Origin: Planktophila sp965267775
Lineage (GTDB): Bacteria > Actinomycetota > Actinomycetes > Nanopelagicales > Nanopelagicaceae
NCBI GenBank assembly: GCA_965267775.1
Contig: OZ254140.1
Coordinates: 1,054,001 to 1,118,000, forward strand
Direction of reading: 5' to 3'
Length of the DNA: 64,000 nucleotides
Under the pieces are notes generated by a model. That model was given only the letters and a program-made list of their open reading frames with translations. It did no database searches and had not been told where the DNA came from. Positions 16,939 through 25,410 of this stretch are shown piece after piece (the first letter of the stretch is position 1; every line of letters starts with the position of its first letter). A program made the translations under genes and the position numbers.

Positions 16939-17597
16939 GATCCGTGCTTGACGGTCTGAATCGTAATCTTGCGAATCAATGTAGCGTCCGCGAAAGTTGG
17001 TGTGCGGTCTGGGTCAAATGTGACCTGGATAGAGCCAAGGTCACTTGCGAACTCAGTTGAGCCTGCGCTTGTATCTGTGAGGATATCGAAATCAGTATAG
17101 GAAGAATCGTAGGCAAGAACTGTCGACGAATCTTTATACCAGAATCGAGCTAAGTCATAAGTTTGATATGAACCACCGTTTGCTGATGTAGCAGATTCGC
17201 TCACTGTAAGAGCTGTACCCGTATCTCCATAGACCTGGATGATGAAATCGTTGCCTACACATGTGTCATCAAGATTTTCTAAGATGATTGAGTCCAGGCT
17301 GAACTTTCCAGAACCAGAATCATTGATAAATCCTGCGTAAGGAATGATGGTTACTCCGCCAACGGTGTCACAGGCGGTCGCTGTAAGAAAACCTTGACCA
17401 AATTCAGTCTTGGTGCTTCCAGATGTCAGTGCAATATTGGCACCATATGCAATACCTGTAACTGCCAGGATCATTGCAATTGCCTTCACAAGGAAGGGCT
17501 TTGAACTTCCACTCTCTTCGATATCCCCATTTTCAGCGTCGTCAAAAGCGTATGACTCATCAAAGTCATCGCTCTCATAACGCTTTAATAGGTTCAT
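16935..17597 (-). CDS. Exported surface protein, EFGQG-ACD family, member 1
   Basis: 220 aa. The cytoplasmic N-terminus (1-35) is strongly acidic; the hydrophobic segment is at 36-54 and ends YGA-N, a probable signal-peptidase site. Just after it comes TEFGQGFLTATACD, the signature shared with the proteins at 17753 and 18444. The mature part is beta-rich with a few cysteines. The long N-terminus before the hydrophobic core is like SipW-type signal peptides. It overlaps the signal peptidase gene by 4 nt and heads that operon. Likely a filament or surface-layer subunit; this is inferred from context. Confidence 0.82.
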   Translation of the reverse strand: MNLLKRYESDDFDESYAFDDAENGDIEESGSSKPFLVKAIAMILAVTGIAYGANIALTSGSTKTEFGQGFLTATACDTVGGVTIIPYAGFINDSGSGKFSLDSIILENLDDTCVGNDFIIQVYGDTGTALTVSESATSANGGSYQTYDLARFWYKDSSTVLAYDSSYTDFDILTDTSAGSTEFASDLGSIQVTFDPDRTPTFADATLIRKITIQTVKHGS

Positions 17598-17675
17598 TTA
17601 CTTCTTTCTCAATCTTGTACTAAAAGAACATACTTACGAACTAGGACTAGACCCATCTTCTAGCTTCTCCCCTTA

Positions 17676-17720
17676 TACACGGATAGAAGCGCACATTTGA
17701 AAGTGTCTTCTATCCGTGTA
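17676..17720 (-). terminator. 14-bp perfect hairpin between two surface-protein genes
   Basis: TACACGGATAGAAG (17676-17689) pairs perfectly with CTTCTATCCGTGTA (17707-17720) around a 17-nt loop that can itself pair partly. It lies downstream of the gene at 17753 and upstream of the gene ending at 16935. No U-run follows. It may be a terminator, a partial terminator or an mRNA-stabilising end that sets different levels of the subunits. Confidence 0.65.
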
Positions 17721-17752
17721 CGAGAGAATCGTTAAATGGGTGGATTAATTCC

Positions 17753-18337
17753 TTAGTTGCTCTGAAGTGTGAGCTTGTAGACAGCACCTGATGTTGCTGC
17801 AGGAGTTGTGATTCCAAAATCAAAACCAGCCTGAGCAGTTCCAGCGCTAGTTACTCCTGAGATTGTAAATCCAGTGCTTGTTGTAATGGTGCTGGTTGAG
17901 ACGCCAACAGTTGCTACAGAAACAAGGCTGCTTGAAACTGTTGCGAAGCTGATTGGTGTAGCAGAAGTGTCTCCGTATGCATTCAGCGTAAGAGTCTTTC
18001 CTGCACAACCTGTGCCACCACTTGTAAGTGATGAACCTGCTGTACGTGTATCAACATCTGAAAACGAGATAGTTGATAAGTAGAACTGTGGATTTGATCC
18101 ATTAACAAATGTCACCTTTGGTGACAAAGTGATTGAGCTATCGCATGCAGCAGTTGTCTGAACACCCTGACCGAATTCAAGTGAAGATGAACCGAGTGAG
18201 ATGTTAGCTGCGAGTGTTGAACCAAGTACCGCTACAGCTGCAACAGTTGCAAGGCCTGCGAGTGACTTGAGGTTGCTCTTCTTTGGAGCAGATTTACGTG
18301 GCGCGGGTGCGCTATTTTCAAACTTTAGGATTTCCAT
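17753..18337 (-). CDS. Exported surface protein, EFGQG-ACD family, member 2
   Basis: 194 aa from the ATG at 18337, preceded by GGGG 9 nt upstream; starts at 18352 and 18370 are also in frame. The N-terminus is basic (KSAPKKSNLK), the hydrophobic core lies at about residues 26-45 and ends LAA-N. Directly after comes LEFGQGVQTTAACD. The mature protein is rich in Ser, Thr and Ala, with one further cysteine pair region (GGTGCAGKTLTL), and looks entirely beta. The last residues are TLQSN with no anchor. It is followed by a strong hairpin, so it may be made separately and at higher level than the peptidase operon. Confidence 0.83.
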   Translation of the reverse strand: MEILKFENSAPAPRKSAPKKSNLKSLAGLATVAAVAVLGSTLAANISLGSSSLEFGQGVQTTAACDSSITLSPKVTFVNGSNPQFYLSTISFSDVDTRTAGSSLTSGGTGCAGKTLTLNAYGDTSATPISFATVSSSLVSVATVGVSTSTITTSTGFTISGVTSAGTAQAGFDFGITTPAATSGAVYKLTLQSN

Positions 18338-18443
18338 TCCTATATTCCCCATTCTAATTAACGATTCCACCTCATTTACTGCACCTTCGCCTCATAGTGG
18401 GATGAGGTCTAGGTATGCCCGCTCATTGCTGAGCAAGAATTCT

Positions 18444-19175
18444 TTATGGCGTCGCGGTTGGTGATGGCGATGCGCTTGGAGCAGGCGCTGCTGCGCTTGC
18501 AGTTGGGTTGTCGATTGTTTCGACTGTGGTGCGGTGTACAAGCTGACCATCGATATTGACGGTCTGAGCGCTTGGATCGATGAAGAAGGTGACATCTGCA
18601 TTATTGGCAGAGAGGACGCTTCCATCGTAGATAGATGTACCGCTGACAGATACTGCAGCACTCGCAAGGAGTGTGCCTGAGATTGTGTTACCTGTACCTG
18701 TTAAATATGAAAGTAGAAGCGCAGTTGAATCGCTGATGTTATTTGCAGGAACGATTGAAGGAAGAGTTACCTGCATGACCTTTGCATCCGGAATAGGGCC
18801 GATGCCAATTTCCTGTGATGAGCCATCGATTAAACGAACGCGAAGCTTCTTGCCTGCACAATTTTGAAGATCGAGATTGGAAACTGTGACTGCGCGAACG
18901 CGGAAGAAACCTGCGGATGGATCTGCATCAGTCGGCTGACCGTGCCACTCTTCGCCCATTGCAATGAAGATCTTGCTATCGCATGCGATTGCCTGCTGTG
19001 ATCCTTGACCGAATTCAAGCGCACCATTACCAACGGTTACGCTTGCAGCAAATGTTGACATGATGAATGGAATAAATCCCATCACTGCAACTCCGAAGAC
19101 GATCTTCGATTTATATTTCTTGCCTCCACCAAAACCAGAGTTAACGGGACCGCTCAGCGGTGAATGCAATGTCAT
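18444..19175 (-). CDS. Exported surface protein, EFGQG-ACD family, member 3, with Pro/Ser/Ala tail
   Basis: 243 aa from the ATG at 19175, chosen because AAAGGAG lies 7 nt upstream; the open frame extends 27 codons further but without such a site. The N-terminus has a KKYKSK basic patch, then a hydrophobic core (about 22-42) ending FAA-S. LEFGQGSQQAIACD follows immediately. About 150 beta-rich residues come next, with the cysteine in NCAGKKL aligned with that of member 2. A low-complexity C-terminus of Ala, Pro, Ser and Thr suggests a wall-spanning linker. It is the first gene of the EFGQG-ACD set in the direction of transcription. Confidence 0.83.
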   Translation of the reverse strand: MTLHSPLSGPVNSGFGGGKKYKSKIVFGVAVMGFIPFIMSTFAASVTVGNGALEFGQGSQQAIACDSKIFIAMGEEWHGQPTDADPSAGFFRVRAVTVSNLDLQNCAGKKLRVRLIDGSSQEIGIGPIPDAKVMQVTLPSIVPANNISDSTALLLSYLTGTGNTISGTLLASAAVSVSGTSIYDGSVLSANNADVTFFIDPSAQTVNIDGQLVHRTTVETIDNPTASAAAPAPSASPSPTATP

Positions 19176-19331
19176 GCGAGCGCTCCTTTCATTAATCTGG
19201 ACATAACCGGACATGGAGATCCGGCAAATCCCGCCATAGGGTGAGATTTCCGGCAATCCTAGACCTTGGGTTTGAGGTAAGTAAAGTTGGCGAAGGGTGT
19301 CGCTGAGCGTAGAAAAAGGAGAAATCGAGCC

Positions 19332-20171
19332 CTATTTAAGGGTTCCGCCACCTTTAACTGTCGATAGATCGAGGCCAAGAGGGCGCAAGGTCATGACCGC
19401 TCCAGATTTAGCCGCACTGCAGTAAGTAGGGTCGGCGACCGGCTTGGTAACGGCGATAAATCGCAGAGTGAGCGAGCGCCCAGAGAGCCCGCCGCTCCAG
19501 GTACTGATGAAGAGGCCGTTATAGCTATTGATGAGATTGACGAGGCGGTTGGTCTCGGCGGAAAGGATCACAACTCCGGTCTGGTCGCCAAAGATGAGCT
19601 CATTGCCCTCGGTGGCGTTGTTGGGAGAGCCCTTTTGGAGGGCATCGAACTTCATCCCCGAGGTTCCATTAATGCAGACCATTGTAAATTCAACGTCTGG
19701 ATCACTCGTTGCCGCATAGATATGAGGCAGGAAATATGTGGAGGCGCGTGGGTCGATGGCACCTGATGCAGGAGCCTTGACTACGTACTTGGGTTGAATC
19801 TCAAGTGGAACGCCCGGACCCTGCGCGGTTGAGCTATCTGTCGACTCTGCCAAAGGAGATTCACTGCCCTGGGCTACCGGTGGGCGAGAGACATCTGCCT
19901 CTGGCGTAAATGTGGCATCTGGTGATGGCGATGCTGTTGGAGTCTCTGGCGCGATAGTCACGGTAGATGAATCCTGAAGCTGAACAACTGGCTCGAGCAT
20001 CTGGGGATCTGATGACAACTCATCTGCAAGGGTTGGAGCAATCGTTGAGATGACAGCTGCAAAGAGAGTAAAGGCGAGAAGTCGAGAGATGATCTTTACT
20101 GAGCGCTTTTCGGAGTGCCAGTAGTCATTAAAACGGTATCGCAACCGATCAATGAGCTCATCCATGGACAT
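19332..20171 (-). CDS. Membrane-anchored protein with Pro/Ser-rich stalk
   Basis: 279 aa. A short cytoplasmic part with RLRYRFNDYWHSEKRS precedes a helix at about 27-48; residues 50-130 are a Ser/Thr/Pro/Glu-rich stalk; the last 140 residues form an extracytoplasmic domain with two cysteines (VCING and TYCSAA). TATATT ends 6 nt before the ATG, so the start is well supported as leaderless. It lies 156 bp upstream of the EFGQG-ACD genes on the same strand and may belong functionally to the surface locus. No known domain recognised. Confidence 0.75.
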   Translation of the reverse strand: MSMDELIDRLRYRFNDYWHSEKRSVKIISRLLAFTLFAAVISTIAPTLADELSSDPQMLEPVVQLQDSSTVTIAPETPTASPSPDATFTPEADVSRPPVAQGSESPLAESTDSSTAQGPGVPLEIQPKYVVKAPASGAIDPRASTYFLPHIYAATSDPDVEFTMVCINGTSGMKFDALQKGSPNNATEGNELIFGDQTGVVILSAETNRLVNLINSYNGLFISTWSGGLSGRSLTLRFIAVTKPVADPTYCSAAKSGAVMTLRPLGLDLSTVKGGGTLK

Positions 20172-20221
20172 ATTCGAAATATACCTTCCTCGTAGCCTTG
20201 CGGTCTAACCCTTGCGGGGAA

Positions 20222-21964
20222 TTAACCCAATTTACCCGGGATATAGACCAGTCCGAGCGATTTCATCTCTTTCTCAAGGGCGGTGCGAAGCTTGGTATCG
20301 CCTGCTCGATTGGCGTAATACATAGCAAGGCTGATTGTCTGATTTCGTGCAGGTGCGATTTCATAGAGGTGATACACCAGAGCGCCGAGACCATTGAGAT
20401 CACCTGAATTTACAGCTCTCTCAGTGATGTAGATCTGCGCCGCAACACAACGTGGATTATTAGCTAGCTCTTCATGAGCAACTTCGCTCGCGCGCTCTAC
20501 TCCAACGTTCTTTGCCATCAAAATCTCTGCATCGAAGAACATAAAGCATGGAAGGAGCGGCGATGGGGTGTAGTCGAGAACAACTGAATTATCTGCTGCA
20601 TACTTTTCAATATGAGTCAGATAATTTATTTGGCCCTGTGCGAAAAGAGTTGCAACCAGAGCGAGGACTCCAGCACTCAATAGTGGAAGCGCTTTGCTTG
20701 TCGAGCTCTTCTCGCTCTTTCGCGAAGGCAGGCGATAGACCTGTCCAATGACGAAGCCACACACTGCCCAGAATAGATACTTGTGGGCAAGTGTTATTGG
20801 GCTGACAAATGAATTGGTGAGATAAACGAAGATATAGAGGCCAATCGCAAAGAGCGACTTACGATCGATTGAGCGTGAATCCCAAAGGATTAAGAGCGAG
20901 CGAATTACAAGGGCGATGAGAAATAGGAATGTGAGAGTTCCAAGAATTCCAACGGTTGCAAGGGTCTGCACAGAGGCAGAGTGTGCATCATTGCTCAAGA
21001 TATTTGTGTACTTCGCAATATCTTCTAGGGTTCGATATTGCTCATAATTATTTCCATATTGATCTGGTCCAACACCGAGTAATGGGTGCGAGAAGAACTG
21101 TCGGGTTCCAGCGAGCCAGAAGTTTGAACGAATCTTTACTTGTGCGTCATTTCCAAGCACTGGGATGAAAGCGCCGAGAAATGGCATCAAGAAAATGAAC
21201 TCTGCCCAGATGACAACTGCAAATGTGCCGATATAGGTACGAGCGTTGAGTGACCATTGAGGACGCGGAATATATTTTCTTACAGTGAAGAGAAGAACTC
21301 CAACTACGACAAAGGCGATATCGAGATATCCCTGTAGTGGCCCAGCAAGATAGAGCGCGTAGATATTGAATAGCGCTGCAGAGAGAGCGATCACTCTCCC
21401 CCGGCGTGAAGAGTAGAGTGCGAGAAGAAAAATGAGTGGAAGAGAAGTGCCGATAAATGCGGCAAAGAAATCGATATTTCCTAGCGTCGCGCTCATCCCT
21501 TGATCGCCTGGAAGTTCGATGAGATTAAAGTGTTGCGCAACGCCTGCCAGTGCAACGAATTCGATTGCTGCCAGATAGAAGCGAGTAAGCGTTAAAAATG
21601 CACGGAAGTTAAATTGTGTATGAAAAATGGAGATTGCCAAAAGTGCAAAGGTGCTGATTGAGCCCACGTAGCGTCCTGTATCGCCAATCAGTGAACTAAT
21701 GAGAGAGCCACTCATCAAGAGAGATGCGAGCTGCGTTGCGATAAGTGCAACGGCTCCATATTGAGCGAGCTTGGTAAATCTAAAGCGTTCAGATTTCACT
21801 GCGATAAAGATTGAATATCCAGCAGCAACGATTAGTAGCGAGAAGAGCTGGGCTGGTGCATTCTTATCAAATCCATGGCGGAAGATGCCATCTGGAATAT
21901 GGAAGAGCGCAATTGCGATGTAGGCGATTCCTGAAAGCAGAACAGCCTTCTGCTGAACCTTCAA
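20222..21964 (-). CDS. O-antigen ligase/polymerase-like multipass protein
   Basis: 580 aa with about 12 membrane helices in the first 420 residues. The Wzy/WaaL region is recognisable around GTRQFFSHPLLGVGPDQYGNNYEQ, followed by an exposed loop with HSASVQTLATVGILGTL, as in PF04932-type proteins. The C-terminal 130 residues are soluble and TPR-like. It likely polymerises or ligates a surface glycan. The start is TTG at 21964, one nucleotide triplet after the argG stop, with GAGG at the end of argG as the probable ribosome site. Coupling to argG appears to be positional, not metabolic. Confidence 0.82.
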   Translation of the reverse strand: MKVQQKAVLLSGIAYIAIALFHIPDGIFRHGFDKNAPAQLFSLLIVAAGYSIFIAVKSERFRFTKLAQYGAVALIATQLASLLMSGSLISSLIGDTGRYVGSISTFALLAISIFHTQFNFRAFLTLTRFYLAAIEFVALAGVAQHFNLIELPGDQGMSATLGNIDFFAAFIGTSLPLIFLLALYSSRRGRVIALSAALFNIYALYLAGPLQGYLDIAFVVVGVLLFTVRKYIPRPQWSLNARTYIGTFAVVIWAEFIFLMPFLGAFIPVLGNDAQVKIRSNFWLAGTRQFFSHPLLGVGPDQYGNNYEQYRTLEDIAKYTNILSNDAHSASVQTLATVGILGTLTFLFLIALVIRSLLILWDSRSIDRKSLFAIGLYIFVYLTNSFVSPITLAHKYLFWAVCGFVIGQVYRLPSRKSEKSSTSKALPLLSAGVLALVATLFAQGQINYLTHIEKYAADNSVVLDYTPSPLLPCFMFFDAEILMAKNVGVERASEVAHEELANNPRCVAAQIYITERAVNSGDLNGLGALVYHLYEIAPARNQTISLAMYYANRAGDTKLRTALEKEMKSLGLVYIPGKLG

Positions 21965-21967
21965 GGC

Positions 21968-23296
21968 TTAATCCTCGAGTTGGCGAATGAGCTTAAAGTC
22001 TCCCCCACCAAGTTGGCCTTGGTCGCGGTACATCTCAAGCTTTGCACGTGTATCTGCAATATCTAGGTTGCGCATTGTTAATTGACCGATGCGATCTGTT
22101 GGACCAAATGCTGCATCCTCTGTGCGCTCCATCGATAACTTATCTGGGTGGTAGCTCAAAGCTGGGCCACTTGTATTGATTACTGAGTAGTCATCACCGC
22201 GACGAAGGCGGAGTGTTACTTCGCCAGTGACGGCTGATGCAACCCAACGAGTAAGTGATTCACGGAGCATCAAGCTCTGTGGGTCGAGCCAGCGGCCTTC
22301 GTAGAGCAAACGTCCAAGGCGGCGACCTTCTGCATGGTAGTTCGCAATCGTGTCTTCATTGTGAATGGCGCTAATCAAGCGTTCATATGCAATAAAGAGG
22401 AGAGCCATACCTGGCGCCTCGTAGATTCCGCGAGATTTCGCTTCGATGATGCGATTTTCAATCTGATCTGCCATACCAAGTCCATGTCGGCCACCGATTG
22501 CATTTGCCTCCTGCATTAAGGCGACAACATCTGTGAAATCTTTGCCATTGATAGCAACAGGGCGACCTTGAACAAATTGAATACGTACATCTTCAGATGG
22601 AATACTTACAGATGAATCCCAGAACTTAACTCCCATAATCGGAGTAACGATCTCGATAGATGCATCGAGCTGTTCAAGATTCTTAGCCTCGTGAGTTGCA
22701 CCGAGAATATTCGCATCTGTTGAATATGCCTTCTCAACGCTGTCGCGATACGGGAAGTTATGAGCGACCAACCACTCTGACATCTCTTTACGTCCACCCA
22801 GTTCGCGAACAAAATCCTCGTCAAGCCAGGGCTTATAAATTCGAAGGTTTGGATTTGCAAGAAGTCCATAACGGTAGAAACGCTCGATGTCATTTCCCTT
22901 GTAGGTTGAACCATCGCCCCAAATTTCAACCTTATCGCTCAACATCGCACGTACGAGGAGTGTTCCTGTTACAGCGCGACCAAGAGGGGTTGTATTGAAA
23001 TACTGCTTACCGCCTGAACGAATATGAAATGCTCCGCATGCAATCGCAGCCAAACCTTCTTCTACAAGTGGTGTCTTGCAATCGATGAGACGTGAGATTT
23101 CAGCGCCATATTCTTTTGCGCGATCTGGAACGGTCTCGATATTGCTCTCGTCATATTGGCCGAGGTCTGCTGTATAGGTGCAAGGCACAGCGCCCTTCTC
23201 GCGCATCCATGCAACTGCTACAGATGTATCGAGGCCGCCAGAGAAGGCGATACCAACTTTTTCACCAACAGGAAGGGATGCAAGTACCTTAGACAT
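21968..23296 (-). CDS. argG: Argininosuccinate synthase, long type
   Basis: 442 aa. ATP-dependent joining of citrulline and aspartate in arginine synthesis. The PP-loop AFSGGLDTS is at residues 17-25; YTADLGQYD, GGKQYFNTTPLGRAV and GNDIERFYRYG match the longer E. coli-type ArgG rather than the 400-aa type common in Actinobacteria such as Mycobacterium and Streptomyces. TAGACT ends 6 nt before the ATG, without a Shine-Dalgarno, so it has its own promoter inside the end of the methyltransferase gene region. No other arg gene lies in the window. Confidence 0.96.
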   Translation of the reverse strand: MSKVLASLPVGEKVGIAFSGGLDTSVAVAWMREKGAVPCTYTADLGQYDESNIETVPDRAKEYGAEISRLIDCKTPLVEEGLAAIACGAFHIRSGGKQYFNTTPLGRAVTGTLLVRAMLSDKVEIWGDGSTYKGNDIERFYRYGLLANPNLRIYKPWLDEDFVRELGGRKEMSEWLVAHNFPYRDSVEKAYSTDANILGATHEAKNLEQLDASIEIVTPIMGVKFWDSSVSIPSEDVRIQFVQGRPVAINGKDFTDVVALMQEANAIGGRHGLGMADQIENRIIEAKSRGIYEAPGMALLFIAYERLISAIHNEDTIANYHAEGRRLGRLLYEGRWLDPQSLMLRESLTRWVASAVTGEVTLRLRRGDDYSVINTSGPALSYHPDKLSMERTEDAAFGPTDRIGQLTMRNLDIADTRAKLEMYRDQGQLGGGDFKLIRQLED

Positions 23297-23305
23297 GCCT
23301 TAAGT

Positions 23306-24490
23306 CTAACGGTTCAATTTCGCCGCAAGTACGGGCGTGACTCCCCACATCGAAATCATCGATTGAAAACGCTCAACTTCCTCTGAATCTGCCTCTGCGC
23401 CTGTCTTCACCGCTCGAATCATGAGATTTCGAGGGGTGTGCTCTCCCCCAATAAATTCGATTGCATCTACTCGATATCCATGGAGCTTCATTAATTGGAT
23501 ACGGAGTGAGTCAGTAATCAAATCTCCCAAGCGTTCGCGCATGATTCCGTGGCGCGTAATGAGTGACCAAGGCTCTGGCGAAACCTTCATCTGTGCCTGA
23601 ATATCGTGGTGACAACATGGAGCAAATAAAGTCAGCGGGACATCGCGATTGAGAGCCCAGGCAATTGCATCATCTGTCGCGGTATCGCATGCATGGAGGG
23701 CAATCGCAACATCCGCCTGATTGATAGTTGTCGCTGAAATCTCTTCAGCAAGGAATGAGATTGAACCTTCGATTCCCAATGATTTCGCAATTGCATTGTT
23801 GCGATCGCGCGATGCTGGGCGAATATCAATTCCCGTGACATGAACAGGAATTCCCTCGCTCTTGAGATATTGATGAGCGGCAAAGGTGAGATAGGCGTGG
23901 CCACAACCAAGGTCAACGATTCGCAAAGGTGCCTCTGTTGACGGTGCATTGATATGACCGGCAGTAATTGCATCGTTAAGGGTAGGAATGAGAAGTCGTA
24001 GAAATTCTTCGACCTGCTTGTATTTATCCATTTTCGAGGGCTTGATATTTCCATTGGCATCTGCAATTCCTACTTCACGAAGGAATGGATCTCCAGGATT
24101 GAGTAGGCGCTTCTTACTTCGATCATGGCTGAGATCGCGCGTCACTTCATTCTTGCTCTTCGAAAGGAGCGGAACGCCCTTCTTAGAGATTCGAAGTGCA
24201 ACCGTCTCTCCCTCTAGCTCGATATGAAAGTTCGCATATCCAGCTTCAGCAAAGTCGTTAAATGGAAAATCATCTCGAGAATAATTCTTTGTCGTCATCT
24301 GGCGGCCATCGCTATAGCTGACTTGAAGGGCGAGGCCATCCTTTAATTGAACTGGGCGAATATCAATGCGCTCATGGGCAGGCTGCATATTTCTTCGGCG
24401 GCCCGAAAAGACCGCTCGGACAAAACTCTGGTCCTGCGAAATTGAGGAGTGAATCTCTCGAAGGGCAATTGCTAATTCATTCTCGCTCAC
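23306..24490 (-). CDS. SAM-dependent methyltransferase (Methyltransf_32-like)
   Basis: 394 aa from a GTG at 24490; the ATG 11 codons upstream at 24523 would overlap the divergent TerC start and is less likely. The N-terminal 170 residues are a mixed domain with RISKKGVPLL. The methyltransferase domain follows: motif I VDLGCGHAYLTFA, then GIDIRP, and the characteristic IALHACDTATDDAI and FAPCCHHD, which mark the family also containing GSTCD-like proteins. Substrate is unknown; tRNA or other RNA is plausible. The gene is divergent from the TerC gene. Confidence 0.85.
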   Translation of the reverse strand: MSENELAIALREIHSSISQDQSFVRAVFSGRRRNMQPAHERIDIRPVQLKDGLALQVSYSDGRQMTTKNYSRDDFPFNDFAEAGYANFHIELEGETVALRISKKGVPLLSKSKNEVTRDLSHDRSKKRLLNPGDPFLREVGIADANGNIKPSKMDKYKQVEEFLRLLIPTLNDAITAGHINAPSTEAPLRIVDLGCGHAYLTFAAHQYLKSEGIPVHVTGIDIRPASRDRNNAIAKSLGIEGSISFLAEEISATTINQADVAIALHACDTATDDAIAWALNRDVPLTLFAPCCHHDIQAQMKVSPEPWSLITRHGIMRERLGDLITDSLRIQLMKLHGYRVDAIEFIGGEHTPRNLMIRAVKTGAEADSEEVERFQSMISMWGVTPVLAAKLNR

Positions 24491-24513
24491 ACTATCAATG
24501 TTAGTCTTTCGGC

Positions 24514-25410
24514 ATGATTTCAACCACCAACTGGATAATCACAATTGCAGCCCTCTTAGTTGTGGTCACAATCGATTTTATTTGGGCAATCGCTAATCGT
24601 GAGAAGCAAACGTCGATGCGCGAAGTCACCCTCTGGTCGATCTTCTACGTCTCTCTTGCGATCGCATTCGGGGTCTTTATGGGATCTTGGCTAGACCCAC
24701 AGAGCCAGAAGGAGTTCTTCGCAGGTTGGCTGACTGAATACTCGCTCTCGTTCGATAATCTCTTTGTCTTCGTCATTATCTTGACCAAGTTAAAGATTTC
24801 GAAGGAGCGCCAGCAGCTTGCTCTACTCATCGGAATACTTTTTGCTCTTGTTCTCCGCGTTGTTGCAATCTCCGTTGGAGCCAAAGTCATTGAAGAGTTC
24901 CAGCAAGTCTTCTTCCTCTTCGGAGCATTCCTCATCTACACAGCGGTACAGCTCTTCATCGAGAGCGGCGCTGAAGAGACAGATGAGAAAGAGAGCAAGG
25001 TTGTCTCTTATTTGAGCTCTAAGGGAATCAAACCCTTCACAATCGCATTGATAACTTTGGGCGTCACCGACCTCGTCTTCGCCCTCGATTCAATTCCGGC
25101 AATCTTCGGCCTGACTCAGAATGTCTATATCGTTATCACGGCTAATATCTTCGCCCTCATGGGGCTACGTCAGCTCTACTTCTTAATCGGCGGACTTATG
25201 CAGCGTCTCGTCCATATTGGCAAGGGGCTCTCAGTTGTTCTTGGATTTATTGGAGTTAAGTTGATCTTCCATGCATTCCACGGAATAGATATCCACGAGA
25301 TTGCCGGAATTCATATTCCCGAGATCACGATTACTCAATCACTTATTGTGATTGTCGGTTGCCTTGGCATCGCGACAGCTACGAGTCTTATCTCTACTCG
25401 CGATAAGTAG
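24514..25410 (+). CDS. TerC/Alx-family membrane protein
   Basis: 298 aa with seven to nine helices. SFDNLFVFVIIL (about 72-83) and FALDSIPAIFGLT (about 190-202) carry the two conserved Asp residues of the TerC family. These proteins are linked to manganese efflux and metalation of exported proteins. TAGTCT ends 6 nt before the ATG, with no Shine-Dalgarno. The 3' end overlaps the convergent histidine kinase gene by 17 nt. Named for tellurite resistance only by family; there are no other ter genes here. Confidence 0.92.
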   Translation: MISTTNWIITIAALLVVVTIDFIWAIANREKQTSMREVTLWSIFYVSLAIAFGVFMGSWLDPQSQKEFFAGWLTEYSLSFDNLFVFVIILTKLKISKERQQLALLIGILFALVLRVVAISVGAKVIEEFQQVFFLFGAFLIYTAVQLFIESGAEETDEKESKVVSYLSSKGIKPFTIALITLGVTDLVFALDSIPAIFGLTQNVYIVITANIFALMGLRQLYFLIGGLMQRLVHIGKGLSVVLGFIGVKLIFHAFHGIDIHEIAGIHIPEITITQSLIVIVGCLGIATATSLISTRDK

